Under the pieces are notes generated by a model. That model was not told where the DNA came from. It did not search any database and was given only the letters and a program-made list of their open reading frames with translations. This document shows, piece after piece, positions 1-7,965 of a stretch of 64,000 bases of DNA; the first letter of the stretch is position 1, and every line of letters starts with the position of its first letter. The position numbers and the translations under genes are program-made. This stretch comes from Candidatus Nanohalococcus occultus (lineage in GTDB: Archaea > Nanohalarchaeota > Nanosalinia > Nanosalinales > Nanosalinaceae): the NCBI RefSeq assembly GCF_029207735.1, contig NZ_CP104395.1, positions 310,001 through 374,000 on the forward strand, written 5' to 3'.

Positions 1-53
1 ATTGTCGTAACGGAACCGACAGTAATTCAAACAACCCTCTACAATTCAAACCC

Positions 54-644
54 ATGGACCTGCTCGGAAAACAAGCAGAGGAAGCCAAACAGGGAGTTCA
101 ACAGGTATCGGATCAGATCGACCAGCTGGAATCACATCTCAACGCGGTTGATTCCGCATTACAGGATTACATGGAGAACTCGGGAGCGGTCCTGAACGCC
201 GATCTGAAGGTCGAAGAATCCCAGACCAGTGAGATAGACCGGGAGAAAACTGAGATCCAGAGGCTTGAATCCAAGATTGATGAAATGTCCGAACAGATGA
301 GCAGGATCCAGAAACACCAGCGAAAAAACACGGAGATGATAAAACAGATAACAGACTCTCAGCTGCTTGATACGATACAGAAGATCCGTAAACTGGTCAA
401 CACATCGAACAAACGGTTCTACAACCTTCAATCAGACTTCACCGATCTGGAAGACCGGCTGAACGAGCTGGAAAACGACTTTGTTATGGAGGTAAACTCA
501 CGGGAGTTCGACTTCGAGAAAAAACTGGACGCCCGGAAGTTCAAAGAAGAACGAAAAGAGGTTCGGGAAGAGCTAAGCAAGCTTAGAGCCTCGGTAAACT
601 TCCTCGCAGATGACGAAGAGGAAGATGAGTTAAGAATAGACTAG
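54..644 (+). CDS. Coiled-coil hypothetical protein
   Basis: 196 residues, not recognised as a known family. Almost the whole chain is heptad-like and rich in Glu, Lys, Gln and Leu, so it should form long coiled coils. There is no signal peptide, no membrane segment and no cysteine. Residues about 1-45 and 60-110 form the most regular helices and the C-terminus is very acidic (a run of Asp/Glu near residue 186). A structural, chromosome-associated or membrane-peripheral scaffold is possible, but the sequence does not decide this. It converges with the TFS gene, whose stop lies 6 bases away. ATG at 54 is the first start in frame. Confidence 0.7.
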   Translation: MDLLGKQAEEAKQGVQQVSDQIDQLESHLNAVDSALQDYMENSGAVLNADLKVEESQTSEIDREKTEIQRLESKIDEMSEQMSRIQKHQRKNTEMIKQITDSQLLDTIQKIRKLVNTSNKRFYNLQSDFTDLEDRLNELENDFVMEVNSREFDFEKKLDARKFKEERKEVREELSKLRASVNFLADDEEEDELRID

Positions 645-650
645 AATAAT

Positions 651-1004
651 CTAGTCGTATTCCTTGTGAACGTTCCCACACTCTGTACATTCATAGAAAC
701 GTGTCGGTGGCTCATCTGACGCTCTTGTCTGTTCCATCCACCATTCATGGTCTTTCTCATCGTCGTTGTTCTTGCTACATGCCGGACAGACCTTTTTTGT
801 GGTGGCTCGAACAGTTTCCTTATCATCGCTTTTCGATACGTTCAACCGGTCCATCGGATCGTCTTCTTTCTCCTCGGTGATCTTCAAGGACTCTCCTTCA
901 GCATCATGGATTTTACCGCAGTTCCTACATTTCATGACGGACTCTCCCTCGTGTTTCTCTGAGACGAGCATTCCGCCACAGCTTTCATCTTCGCAGAACT
1001 TCAT
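651..1004 (-). CDS. tfs: Transcription factor S (TFIIS/RPB9-like transcript cleavage factor)
   Basis: 117 residues with two zinc ribbons. The N-terminal ribbon has a C-x4-C (Cys4, Cys9) and a later C-x2-C (CRNC); the C-terminal ribbon has CPAC and CTEC. The C-terminal ribbon carries the acidic DE pair (in ASDEPPTRFYEC) that in TFIIS-family factors reaches through the RNA polymerase funnel to stimulate cleavage of backtracked RNA. Known family role: rescue of arrested polymerase. The linker is rich in Asp, Glu and Lys and makes it slightly longer than the usual 104-110 residues. Monocistronic on the minus strand. Confidence 0.9.
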   Translation of the reverse strand: MKFCEDESCGGMLVSEKHEGESVMKCRNCGKIHDAEGESLKITEEKEDDPMDRLNVSKSDDKETVRATTKKVCPACSKNNDDEKDHEWWMEQTRASDEPPTRFYECTECGNVHKEYD

Positions 1005-1092
1005 ATGAAGAAAAAATAGTCGGACGCAGCTTTTTAAACCAATTCATCAACCGGTCGAACCAGTTTTGAAGCTAACACTCGTCCAATAATAT

Positions 1093-1659
1093 ATGGATTT
1101 TAAGCAAAAGTACAGCGAGTTCTTCGAGAACCTCGATCCCAAGTATTTCAACGAGGAGCGTTTCGTACCGGCTGTCGGACCGGAAGACGCCAAGTTCGTC
1201 CTGATAGGTGAGGCTCCTGGCGCAAACGAGGTAGAGGAGGGAGAACCTTTCGTCGGACGCGCAGGAAACCGGATGGATGAGATTCTTCACAAGATCGGGG
1301 TCGACCGTGATGAACTATACATTACAAATCTGGTTAAGATCCGGCCGCCGGATAACCGAGATCCGAAAAAAGACGAGATAAAGGCGTGGGCGCCGCTACT
1401 GGAAAAGGAGCTGGAAAACATCGAGCCTGAAGCCATTGTAACACTTGGAAACTTCGCATCCAGAGAGATGCTCGATACCTCGAAAGGCATCAGCAAGATT
1501 CACGGCCGAACTTTCAGGAAAAACGGCTGGAAAATAATGCCGGTCTACCATCCCGCAGCCACTTTATACGATCGGAGCAAAGGCCCGGAGCTGGAAAAAG
1601 ACCTGCGGAAAGCCTTCGGAAAACGAGATGCCGGACAGCAGAGCCTGAAAGACCTGTAA
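1093..1659 (+). CDS. udg: Family-4-like uracil-DNA glycosylase lacking cysteines
   Basis: 188 residues. Family 4 UDG motifs are clear: GEAPGANEVEEGEPFVGRAG (phosphate-binding loop and active-site motif 1), a VKIRPPDNRDP segment, and VYHPAA near the C-terminus (motif 2). The enzyme removes uracil produced by cytosine deamination. Family 4 enzymes normally hold a 4Fe-4S cluster with four cysteines; in the usual VKCRPP and EAC positions this protein has VKIRPP and KAW, and the whole protein contains no cysteine. The uracil-binding residues appear retained, so activity without the cluster is likely but inferred. ATG follows a TATA-poor upstream region; the frame has no better start. Confidence 0.88.
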   Translation: MDFKQKYSEFFENLDPKYFNEERFVPAVGPEDAKFVLIGEAPGANEVEEGEPFVGRAGNRMDEILHKIGVDRDELYITNLVKIRPPDNRDPKKDEIKAWAPLLEKELENIEPEAIVTLGNFASREMLDTSKGISKIHGRTFRKNGWKIMPVYHPAATLYDRSKGPELEKDLRKAFGKRDAGQQSLKDL

Positions 1660-1702
1660 AAATTTAGAGGGTTATAGAAAACTTTCCAGACAGAGGGTTT
1701 CT

Positions 1703-2578
1703 ATGGAGAGATACAAATCTATAATCGATGACTGGGAGGGTTTCAAACAGGCATGTGAGACCCACGCGGTCAACATTGCCAGAAGAAACCGGGTCAAGTC
1801 CTCCGATGATTTCTTAGAGAAGCTTTTCAAGGACTTCGATGTTATAGAAAAGCCTTCCTGGAATGAAAACATTCACAGGCTTTCGAACACCGAAGAGCCG
1901 GGCAAATCCTTGCTTCACTGGCGTGGAGACTACTACGTCCAGGAAGAATCAGCGGCCATACCGGTCCACGCGATGAACCCACAGGAAGGCGAGAAGATAC
2001 TTGATATGTGTGCCTCGCCGGGCGGGAAAACAACACAGATAGCCTCCCGGATAGAAAACAACGGGGTCGTGATTGCCAACGATAAGACGGCTAAACGGCT
2101 TCAGAGCCTGACAGCGAATGCCTACCGGACCGGCAGCACTTGCGTTACAACTACCAACTACGATGGCCGGAACTTTCCTGGCCGAGAGGACTTTGACCGA
2201 GTCTTAGTTGATGCTCCATGTAGCGGAGAAGGAGATCGGGCGCGAAGAACCTTCGAGCCAGCGGAAAAAGAGGAAAGAGAAAGTCTCTCAGAGCTTCAGA
2301 AAAAGTTGATTGTTAGAGGCGCAGAACTTCTCATAGATGACGGTGTCTTAGTTTACTCTACATGTACTATCGCACCGGAGGAAAACGAAGAGGTTGTAAA
2401 ACACGCCCTGGAAAACACAGAGCTTGAATTGGAGGGAATAGAGATCGATCTTCCGCACAGTAGCGGCCTCGAAGAGTTCGAAGACAGCAAATTCGGAGAG
2501 GAGCTTAGAAAAACCATCAGGATGTATCCACACCACTTTAACTCGGGTGTTATCTATGTCGCAAAGTTCAGAAAGTAA
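1703..2578 (+). CDS. NOL1/NOP2/Sun-family RNA m5C methyltransferase
   Basis: 291 residues. S-adenosylmethionine-binding motif I is ILDMCASPGGKT, motif IV is VDAPCSGEGD with the first catalytic-type cysteine, and motif VI is VYSTCTIAPEENE with the second (nucleophilic) cysteine. These are diagnostic of RNA cytosine-5 methyltransferases acting on tRNA or rRNA. The C-terminus (MYPHHFNSGVIYVAKF) matches the family end, so the catalytic domain is complete. The following gene overlaps it and encodes a PUA-like domain that in other archaea is often fused to such enzymes. Target RNA cannot be told from sequence. Confidence 0.9.
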   Translation: MERYKSIIDDWEGFKQACETHAVNIARRNRVKSSDDFLEKLFKDFDVIEKPSWNENIHRLSNTEEPGKSLLHWRGDYYVQEESAAIPVHAMNPQEGEKILDMCASPGGKTTQIASRIENNGVVIANDKTAKRLQSLTANAYRTGSTCVTTTNYDGRNFPGREDFDRVLVDAPCSGEGDRARRTFEPAEKEERESLSELQKKLIVRGAELLIDDGVLVYSTCTIAPEENEEVVKHALENTELELEGIEIDLPHSSGLEEFEDSKFGEELRKTIRMYPHHFNSGVIYVAKFRK

Positions 2579-2993
2579 GGCATGGAACTTCTTGGAAGAA
2601 CGGTTCGGTGTGGAAAGAGCCGACCTGCCGCATCTTGAGATTGAAAGACGGTCCGGCGACTACTGGCTTGTGCCTAAAGATTCCGTCGAAGAGTATGAAA
2701 CGGAAGTCTCAGGTCTCCGGGCTTTGAGAGATCTGGATATCGGCTTGAAGCCAACGACTTACCTCATCCAGCTTCTCGGCGATAAGGTTCAGAAGAACCT
2801 AGTTGAGCTATCCCGAGAGGAGTTCCGGAAGCTGCTTGCGCGCGAGGAAATGATTCCAAGGGACTTAGAAGAGGAAGGTTATGTGGCTCTCAGGTACAGA
2901 GGTCTTGTGGTGGGCTGTGGTTACTTCAAGGGCGGTGTCGTCTCATCAAGAGTGCCAAAAGGCCGAAGCAACGAACTGCTCGATATTGTTTAA
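2556..2993 (+). CDS. PUA-like RNA-binding protein, partner of the NSUN methyltransferase
   Basis: 145 residues from ATG 2556; a GTG at 2547 would add three residues. The C-terminal half (GYVALRYRGLVVGCGYFKGG, then RVPKGRS) resembles the PUA-like domain found at the end of archaeal NOP2/Sun proteins. The reading frame overlaps the upstream methyltransferase by about 20 bases, implying translational coupling. The probable role is to bind substrate RNA for the methyltransferase. Family assignment rests on motif resemblance and context, so function is inferred. Confidence 0.65.
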   Translation: MSQSSESKAWNFLEERFGVERADLPHLEIERRSGDYWLVPKDSVEEYETEVSGLRALRDLDIGLKPTTYLIQLLGDKVQKNLVELSREEFRKLLAREEMIPRDLEEEGYVALRYRGLVVGCGYFKGGVVSSRVPKGRSNELLDIV

Positions 2994-3247
2994 TCGCTGC
3001 TGTCAACCATCGCGTTAACTATCTTTACGAAAATTAATCCTGCCGTGGCCTGGGCTGCCAGAATATCTATGCTTGGCGGCGGGAAGCTCGTTATCGAAGC
3101 ACGACCAAATGTTCCGGCGGTCTGCTGTAGAAGATAAGCATCCAGTGCCAGCACTCCGATCACTATAACATCGAATATAACTGACTTATCCAGGAACTTC
3201 TTCAGAAAACCTCCATCGTCGTTTCCGACACTTATTCCTCCGCTCAT
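2990..3247 (-). CDS. Small membrane protein, hypothetical
   Basis: 85 residues with two likely membrane helices, about residues 23-43 (VIFDVIVIGVLALDAYLL) and 60-78 (DILAAQATAGLIFVKIVNAM). A glycine-rich N-terminus is followed by a short basic stretch (LKKFLDK). No family recognised. It converges with the PUA-like gene, overlapping it by 4 bases at the stop codons. Confidence 0.6.
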   Translation of the reverse strand: MSGGISVGNDDGGFLKKFLDKSVIFDVIVIGVLALDAYLLQQTAGTFGRASITSFPPPSIDILAAQATAGLIFVKIVNAMVDSSD

Positions 3248-3306
3248 CTATATACCCGAGTTCGCTGTTCTGCTTGAAAAAAGTTTCAGTTCGCGGCTTC
3301 CAACCC

Positions 3307-3318
3307 TTTATAAATTTT
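3307..3318 (+). promoter_or_regulatory. TATA-like box of the 5S rRNA gene
   Basis: TTTATAAATTTT sits about 25 bases before the 5' end of the 5S rRNA, the expected distance for an archaeal TBP site. Confidence 0.6.
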
Positions 3319-3337
3319 AACCCTGTTTGTAACCATA

Positions 3338-3449
3338 CTGGCGGCCAAGGCGAGGGGGCAACACCCGTACCCATTCCGAACACGGAAGTAAAGTCCCTCA
3401 GCGATCTGGCTAGTACTGCCTTTCGGCGGGATCTCCAGGACGCTGCCAG
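3338..3449 (+). rRNA. rrf: 5S ribosomal RNA
   Basis: The conserved loop region CCCGTACCCATTCCGAACAC followed by GGAAGTAAAG is a strong 5S rRNA signature. The ends pair: TGGCGGC at 3339-3345 with GCTGCCA at 3442-3448, forming helix I. The length of about 110 bases is a little under the usual 120. The gene stands alone; no 16S or 23S gene is next to it, as often seen in reduced archaea. A T-rich stretch (CTATTTTTCCC) follows and may end transcription. Exact ends are estimated to within a few bases. Confidence 0.92.
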
Positions 3450-3525
3450 ACTATTTTTCCCTTAGTTATCTACTCGTTTACAATAATCTAGTTAAGTTTC
3501 CTGAGCTATATTGGCTTAGGTAAAA

Positions 3526-3798
3526 ATGTATGAACTAGATGATCTGTGGTCCTCGGTCCAAGAATATGAGCCTAGCGATTCGGAGTACGCTCTCGATCCT
3601 TTAGAGGTCGAGACATGGTATGATCTAGAGGCGGATAGTTCATCTGTGTCCATTGAATATGCGCTTGAGTCTTCAGGCTTCGGCGACAATCCTTCCGGCC
3701 CTGAGCCTTACAAGGTCCCTACGGCAGGGCCGTCGATATCGGATTGTGGAGGCTATTCCGCACCGGGCGGATCTTCAATGCCCATGTACGGCGAGTAA
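3526..3798 (+). CDS. Acidic Ser/Gly/Pro-rich hypothetical protein
   Basis: 90 residues, not recognised. It is rich in Glu, Asp, Ser and Tyr, with two repeats of a Tyr-Ala-Leu motif (EYALDP near residue 20, EYALES near 46), and ends in a Gly/Ser/Pro tail with one cysteine. No signal peptide or membrane segment. Low complexity suggests a disordered protein. It sits alone between 5S rRNA and a secreted protein gene. The open frame and upstream AT-rich promoter-like sequence support it moderately. Confidence 0.5.
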   Translation: MYELDDLWSSVQEYEPSDSEYALDPLEVETWYDLEADSSSVSIEYALESSGFGDNPSGPEPYKVPTAGPSISDCGGYSAPGGSSMPMYGE

Positions 3799-3912
3799 AC
3801 CATATATATTCTATAAGCTGTTTTGTTGTGTGTAGAAGGCTTTTTATCTAGTTATAAATCGATGGAAGGGTGGAACAAACGCCTTATTTAAAGAAACCTA
3901 TTGTAAGGCTGT

Positions 3913-4425
3913 ATGGTATCACTCCATAGCTTGCGACAGAGCAAGGTTGTGCTTTTTGTTTCGGTTTTATTGCTGAGCATAGCCATGACTGGCTCTGTGT
4001 CCGCACAATCAGAAACAAGAATCGTAGAAGGTCAGACGCATGAAAATGCTTTCAGATGCGAGCCAGGTAGTATTCCTGAGACCTCACTGCTTGAAGAGTT
4101 CAGAGAGGATGTACGACGAGTAGTTAACCCGGAATACGTCCAGAAATACCCAGATGACTGTATTTCATGGGCTAAAAACACTATGGTGGAAGCTAACGGT
4201 GAAACTCACAGCTACACTGTAAGCGTTGTCAAATACCAGGGTGAAAACCAGCCTGCTATGATCACAGTTCTCAGAGATGGCAGAGGACTTGGCTACGTCG
4301 ATATGAGAGTTGACGGCCAGAATATTGGCAGCACCAACTCCGATGGCCGCGTCAGAGCCGAGCTTTCCGACGAGTTCGAACTCGTCGTCGAGACATCTGA
4401 CGTTGATCTAACGCTCTACGGTTAA
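3913..4425 (+). CDS. Secreted hypothetical protein
   Basis: 170 residues with a classical signal peptide: basic start, hydrophobic core VVLFVSVLLLSIAM, and a likely cleavage after VSA at residue 31. The mature part has two cysteines (about residues 49 and 78) that could form a disulfide, and the C-terminal 60 residues (VDMRVDGQNIGSTNSDGRVR) look like an all-beta, carboxypeptidase-regulatory or Ig-like fold. A TATA-like CTTATTTAAA lies about 25-30 bases before the ATG. Function unknown; cell-surface or extracellular location is inferred. Confidence 0.7.
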   Translation: MVSLHSLRQSKVVLFVSVLLLSIAMTGSVSAQSETRIVEGQTHENAFRCEPGSIPETSLLEEFREDVRRVVNPEYVQKYPDDCISWAKNTMVEANGETHSYTVSVVKYQGENQPAMITVLRDGRGLGYVDMRVDGQNIGSTNSDGRVRAELSDEFELVVETSDVDLTLYG

Positions 4426-4451
4426 AACCTTCTTTCCGGGGGTCGAGGCCT

Positions 4452-5414
4452 TTAGAACTTTGTATGCGCGCCTATGACCGCGCCTTGAAGCTCTGAGTCC
4501 TCGATCTCTGTTTTCTTATCAATCAAGGAGCTTCGTATCTCCGAGTTCTTGACTTCTGCCTCTGGGAATACGATGCTGTTTTCGATTTCCACGTTCTCAA
4601 GACGAGCGCCTTCCATAACTACGACGTTCTCGCCGATCTCACAGTTTTCAGTGTCTCCGCTGATGACTGCTCTATCTATGACGGCTTCTGTTGCCTCAAG
4701 GTAGCCTTTACGGGTGCCTACATCGTGCCATTCGCCTGAGAAGCTGAAAGCATACATTTCCTCGCGTTCATGCGCCCATTCGATCAGACGGCCTGGTTCA
4801 TCGAGGTACTGTTCGGCTGGAACATCCGTCTGCTTGAAATGGTCTTCGTACTGGTTGAAAAGCGATACGTTCCTTTTAGGGAAGTAATAGCAAGCAGTGG
4901 ATGCCAAAGTGCTTGGAGGTTCCTCTGGTTTTTCCTCGAAGCCTACAATCCGATCCTCTTCCGTATCAACAATACCGAACTGTTTGGCGTGTTCGAAATC
5001 GTTGATGTCATATACTACGTTTACCGGGGCGTCTTTCTCCCGGCAAAAATCCAGTAAATCCGAGAAGCTGAATCCGAAGTAGTTATCGCCTCCGACAACC
5101 AGCAGATCGTCGTCCAAACCTTCTTTTTCGATCAGTTTGATGATTGCGCCGATTGTCCCTGGTTTTTCCTCTTCGCTGTCCTGCTGTTCGACTACGACGC
5201 GGGCGTTCCGGTCGTATTCTTCGATGTAGTCCTCGAAGTCTCCTGCGAACTTTGCGTTAGTTGAGATTATAGTTTCCTCGACTTCGTCATCGAGTTCTTC
5301 AAGCATGAAATCGATTATAGGTTTCTCTCCGAGCGGCAAAAGCGGTTTAGCCCGGTGCTTTGTAATCGGCCATAGCCGTGTTGCGTGTCCTCCAGCTAGC
5401 ACAATAGCTTTCAT
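4452..5414 (-). CDS. Sugar-1-phosphate nucleotidyltransferase
   Basis: 320 residues. The N-terminus MKAIVLAGGHATRLWPITKH and the KPLLPLGEKP motif define the NTP-transferase domain; VVGGDNYF is the metal-binding GGD region. From about residue 240 the chain changes to left-handed beta-helix hexapeptides (ENCEIGENVVV, ARLENVEIENS). The enzyme should couple a sugar 1-phosphate to a nucleotide (glucose-1-phosphate thymidylyl- or UTP-type) for surface glycan synthesis. The exact sugar and nucleotide cannot be read from sequence. Convergent with the secreted protein gene. Confidence 0.85.
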   Translation of the reverse strand: MKAIVLAGGHATRLWPITKHRAKPLLPLGEKPIIDFMLEELDDEVEETIISTNAKFAGDFEDYIEEYDRNARVVVEQQDSEEEKPGTIGAIIKLIEKEGLDDDLLVVGGDNYFGFSFSDLLDFCREKDAPVNVVYDINDFEHAKQFGIVDTEEDRIVGFEEKPEEPPSTLASTACYYFPKRNVSLFNQYEDHFKQTDVPAEQYLDEPGRLIEWAHEREEMYAFSFSGEWHDVGTRKGYLEATEAVIDRAVISGDTENCEIGENVVVMEGARLENVEIENSIVFPEAEVKNSEIRSSLIDKKTEIEDSELQGAVIGAHTKF

Positions 5415-5460
5415 AATACACTGTAATACTTCACGGTTTTTATCCGCACCGGATGGTTAT

Positions 5461-6393
5461 CTAATCAGAACGAATATCTTCCAGCAGTTGACACTTCCGG
5501 CATACATCGTTGCTACAAGGTTCTCCGCATCTTTCACATTCCTGTATCTCATCGACGTTGTTCTCCCAGTCAATGCTTTCATCCACGATATCCGATAGAT
5601 CTCGTCCGTGTGAGACAATCTTGTTTTTAGTTCCAGGCATCTGAGCCTCGAGCTTGTTCAAGAACGATTTGACCATCGGCCGCAGCGATCCTTCCTGGAC
5701 GTGCGGACACCGATCGATCACGCCTAGATCATGTAGACGCGAATAAAGTGCGATCTCCTTTTCACGGACATCAAGCAATGGCTTGATTCTTGGAACAAAC
5801 ATTTCGTGGGTGTCCGAATCGCTCATCGCGCCCATGCGCGCCAGCTTCTGCATGTTGCCTTTCAAATGGTTCATCATGATTGCCTGGGCTTCATCGTCCA
5901 AGTTGTGGCCAATTGCGAGCTTGTTGGCATCGACTTCACGTGAGAGCTTGTTCAAGAGATCTCTGCGTATAATCCCGCAGTAAGTACAGTTTCCAAGCTC
6001 TCCGGTATCGGCCACATCATCCATCTTCAAATCGTAGTAGTCTTCATACCGGCCAACCTCCAGACGTACATCCAGCTGTTCGCACAGCTCTTCTGCGGCG
6101 CCGATCGATTCATCGCGGTAAGGATCGATTCCCTCATGGACTGCGATCGCAACTATCTCAACGTCAGGGCGTTCGCCGAAGATCTCGACGAGCTGTTCGA
6201 GCATTACAGCCGAGTCCTTCCCGCCGCTTAAACCCACGGCGATCGTGTCCCCGGACTCAACCAGGTTGTGTTTCCGGATAGTCCGTTTGATCTTCTTGTT
6301 AATATCTATCGAGAAATGTTTCTCACATAGAGACCGTCCTTCGTACTCTCTGGTTATGACGGCTTCTTCATCGCATTTTGTACAGGTACTCAT
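5461..6393 (-). CDS. tRNA 2-thiolation protein, TtuA/Ncs6 family
   Basis: 310 residues. It has an N-terminal zinc finger (CTKC then LCEKH), the PP-loop ATPase motif SGGKDS (residues about 55-60) that adenylates the tRNA uridine, a conserved CTYCG cysteine pair, a later RCPH cysteine, and a C-terminal zinc finger (CERC, then C-x3-C, C-x2-C). This pattern is that of the TtuA/Ncs6/CTU1 proteins, which add sulfur to uridine of tRNA with an Fe-S cluster bound by the central cysteines. The acting position (wobble U34 or T54) is not certain. Gene stands between the nucleotidyltransferase and the HAD pair on the same strand. Confidence 0.88.
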   Translation of the reverse strand: MSTCTKCDEEAVITREYEGRSLCEKHFSIDINKKIKRTIRKHNLVESGDTIAVGLSGGKDSAVMLEQLVEIFGERPDVEIVAIAVHEGIDPYRDESIGAAEELCEQLDVRLEVGRYEDYYDLKMDDVADTGELGNCTYCGIIRRDLLNKLSREVDANKLAIGHNLDDEAQAIMMNHLKGNMQKLARMGAMSDSDTHEMFVPRIKPLLDVREKEIALYSRLHDLGVIDRCPHVQEGSLRPMVKSFLNKLEAQMPGTKNKIVSHGRDLSDIVDESIDWENNVDEIQECERCGEPCSNDVCRKCQLLEDIRSD

Positions 6394-6416
6394 GGAAACT
6401 CAAGAGAAGGTGGAAG

Positions 6417-7079
6417 TTAAGAAAGACCCGGTACTTCCAGTAAGCCTTCCAGTGAGTCAAAACGGTACTCCGGATCGTGGTTAACATATGGCTTGTACGG
6501 GTTAACTAGACAGCAGTCGATCCCTGCGTTTTCAGCGACCTCCATGTCATCCGAGGTGTCTCCAACCATCAAAGGATTGTCCGCCTCCATCTTCTCGATA
6601 GCCTCACGTACCATTTCCGGGTTCGGCTTTTTCCTCTTAACGTACTCTTTCATGTCGTCGGTTGTAGGAGATAGAACCGTCTCGAAATGATGATCAAGGT
6701 TGTAGTACTGTACGACGAACTCTGTGGTCATCAACGGTGCGTTGCTGACAACGGCTTTCGGCTGATCGATCTGGTCAAGTACTTTTTCGGCCGCAGGGTA
6801 TAGACTTATCTCTCCGTCCTTCAAGCGCTGGATTTTTCGTTCAGCGACTTTCCTCTCTAGGCTCTGTAAATCCTCCCAGGTCAGACCGTGGTTCTGTAGC
6901 ATTCTGTTTAGATCAGAGGGTTTTTGCGCTAGAATGATGTCTTTCAGATCCTCTGCGGTCAGCTCGATCCCTCTTTCTCTCATAAGTTTCTGTCTTAGCC
7001 TGTCAGCCCAGGCGAATCCGTCTTCCATGGAGTCGATGAGAACTCCGTCCTTGTCGAAAATCACTGCGTCGTACTTCAT
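6417..7079 (-). CDS. HAD-family phosphatase (second of tandem pair)
   Basis: 220 residues. HAD motif I is FDKDGVLIDS (nucleophile Asp), motif II is VVSNAP, motif III a lysine near KKPNPE, and motif IV MVGDTSDDMEVAENAG. The alpha-helical cap between motifs I and II places it with phosphoglycolate phosphatase/beta-phosphoglucomutase-like enzymes; substrate unknown. It overlaps the upstream HAD gene by ATGA (7076-7079), so the pair is translationally coupled. The two share motif layout and presumably arose by duplication. Confidence 0.82.
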   Translation of the reverse strand: MKYDAVIFDKDGVLIDSMEDGFAWADRLRQKLMRERGIELTAEDLKDIILAQKPSDLNRMLQNHGLTWEDLQSLERKVAERKIQRLKDGEISLYPAAEKVLDQIDQPKAVVSNAPLMTTEFVVQYYNLDHHFETVLSPTTDDMKEYVKRKKPNPEMVREAIEKMEADNPLMVGDTSDDMEVAENAGIDCCLVNPYKPYVNHDPEYRFDSLEGLLEVPGLS

Positions 7080-7750
7080 TCCGAAAGTACAATTCCAGGA
7101 ACATCTTTTAACGTCTGTCGCTCGTAGGTCGGCTCAGCCTCGATACTCCAGTCGTGCCGGTTCACCCAGTAACTATCCATCTCCGCGGCAATAGCTGCCT
7201 CAACATCGGATTCATGATCGCCAATGTACAGGAACGGATCCCGTTTTAACTCGGCCCTCGCAAAGTTCAAGTGATCCGGATGAGGTTTCTTGTCCGAAAG
7301 ATCCTCGAAGTCCTCGATCCCACGGTAGAAATCAAAGTATTTTTTCAGATCGAAGTACTCAATGGTCTCCTTGATAGCCATCTCAGGGGCGTTACTGATA
7401 ATCCCTAGCTTGACCTCCTGTTCATGGAGATTTTCTATAACCTCTCGGACATCATCGAAAAGCACGAACTCTTCGGTTTTAATTCTTTTAGCACGTTCTT
7501 TTGAGGTTTCCTCGGCCATACCGGTCCAGATAGTTTCAGCGTCCACACCGAAATCGTTACAGGCATCAACACATTTTTTCACGCCTTCAACTCCCAGAAA
7601 CTCCTTTAACTTCTTACGGGAAAGCCCGCTGGCATCCACGCCGTTTCTCTCCAAAACTCTGCGAGCAGCATCATACTGCCAGCTCATATTATCGCCCTCG
7701 TAGTTGAGGATCACTCCGTCCATGTCAAAAACAACCGATTCGTACTTCAT
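7076..7750 (-). CDS. HAD-family phosphatase (first of tandem pair)
   Basis: 224 residues. Motif I FDMDGVILNYEG, motif II IISNAPEM, motif III at KKPHPDH, motif IV YIGDHESDVEAA. Same architecture as the downstream gene with a helical cap. The substrate is unknown; phosphoglycolate phosphatase-like is a reasonable label. The start ATG is followed by MKYESVVFDMDG, which aligns well with MKYDAVIFDKDG of its neighbour, supporting both starts. Confidence 0.82.
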   Translation of the reverse strand: MKYESVVFDMDGVILNYEGDNMSWQYDAARRVLERNGVDASGLSRKKLKEFLGVEGVKKCVDACNDFGVDAETIWTGMAEETSKERAKRIKTEEFVLFDDVREVIENLHEQEVKLGIISNAPEMAIKETIEYFDLKKYFDFYRGIEDFEDLSDKKPHPDHLNFARAELKRDPFLYIGDHESDVEAAIAAEMDSYWVNRHDWSIEAEPTYERQTLKDVPGIVLSE

Positions 7751-7788
7751 ACCTAGAAAACAGGTCTCCGGGTTTAAACCGGTTGGAG

Positions 7789-7796
7789 TTATTAAA
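7789..7796 (+). promoter_or_regulatory. TATA-like box of tRNA-Ser
   Basis: TTATTAAA lies about 33 bases before the tRNA-Ser 5' end, fitting an archaeal promoter. Confidence 0.45.
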
Positions 7797-7825
7797 CAGT
7801 TGCCACGGAAAAACAGGATACCAAA

Positions 7826-7914
7826 GCCGGGATGGCGGAGTCTGGCCGAACGCGGTAGATTCGAAATCTACTGACCTGTGATGGGTCTCCAGGGTTCAAA
7901 TCCCTGTCCCGGCG
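7826..7914 (+). tRNA. tRNA-Ser (anticodon CGA)
   Basis: The acceptor stem GCCGGGA (7826-7832) pairs with TCCCGGC (7907-7913), followed by discriminator G. The anticodon stem GTAGA/TCTAC encloses loop TTCGAAA, giving anticodon CGA. A long variable arm (TGACCTGTGATGGGTCTCC region) marks a type II tRNA, as expected for serine. The T arm is GGG-TTCAAAT-CCC. CCA is not encoded and no intron is seen. Confidence 0.95.
7892..7914 (+). repeat. 23-base direct repeat, copy 1 (tRNA-Ser 3' end)
   Basis: The T arm and 3' acceptor strand of tRNA-Ser, starting GGGTTCAAATCCC and ending CCCGGCG, recur exactly at 7966-7988. Duplicated tRNA 3' ends are typical attachment-site scars. Confidence 0.85.
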
Positions 7915-7965
7915 TATTCCTCAAATATTCAGGATTTGATGCGAGAAGCACTCTACGACTGCTTC

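Noticed and set aside
5305-5598. Plus-strand open frame between the nucleotidyltransferase and the thiolase genes
   Set aside because: Antisense to both genes, with no motif and no promoter-like site.
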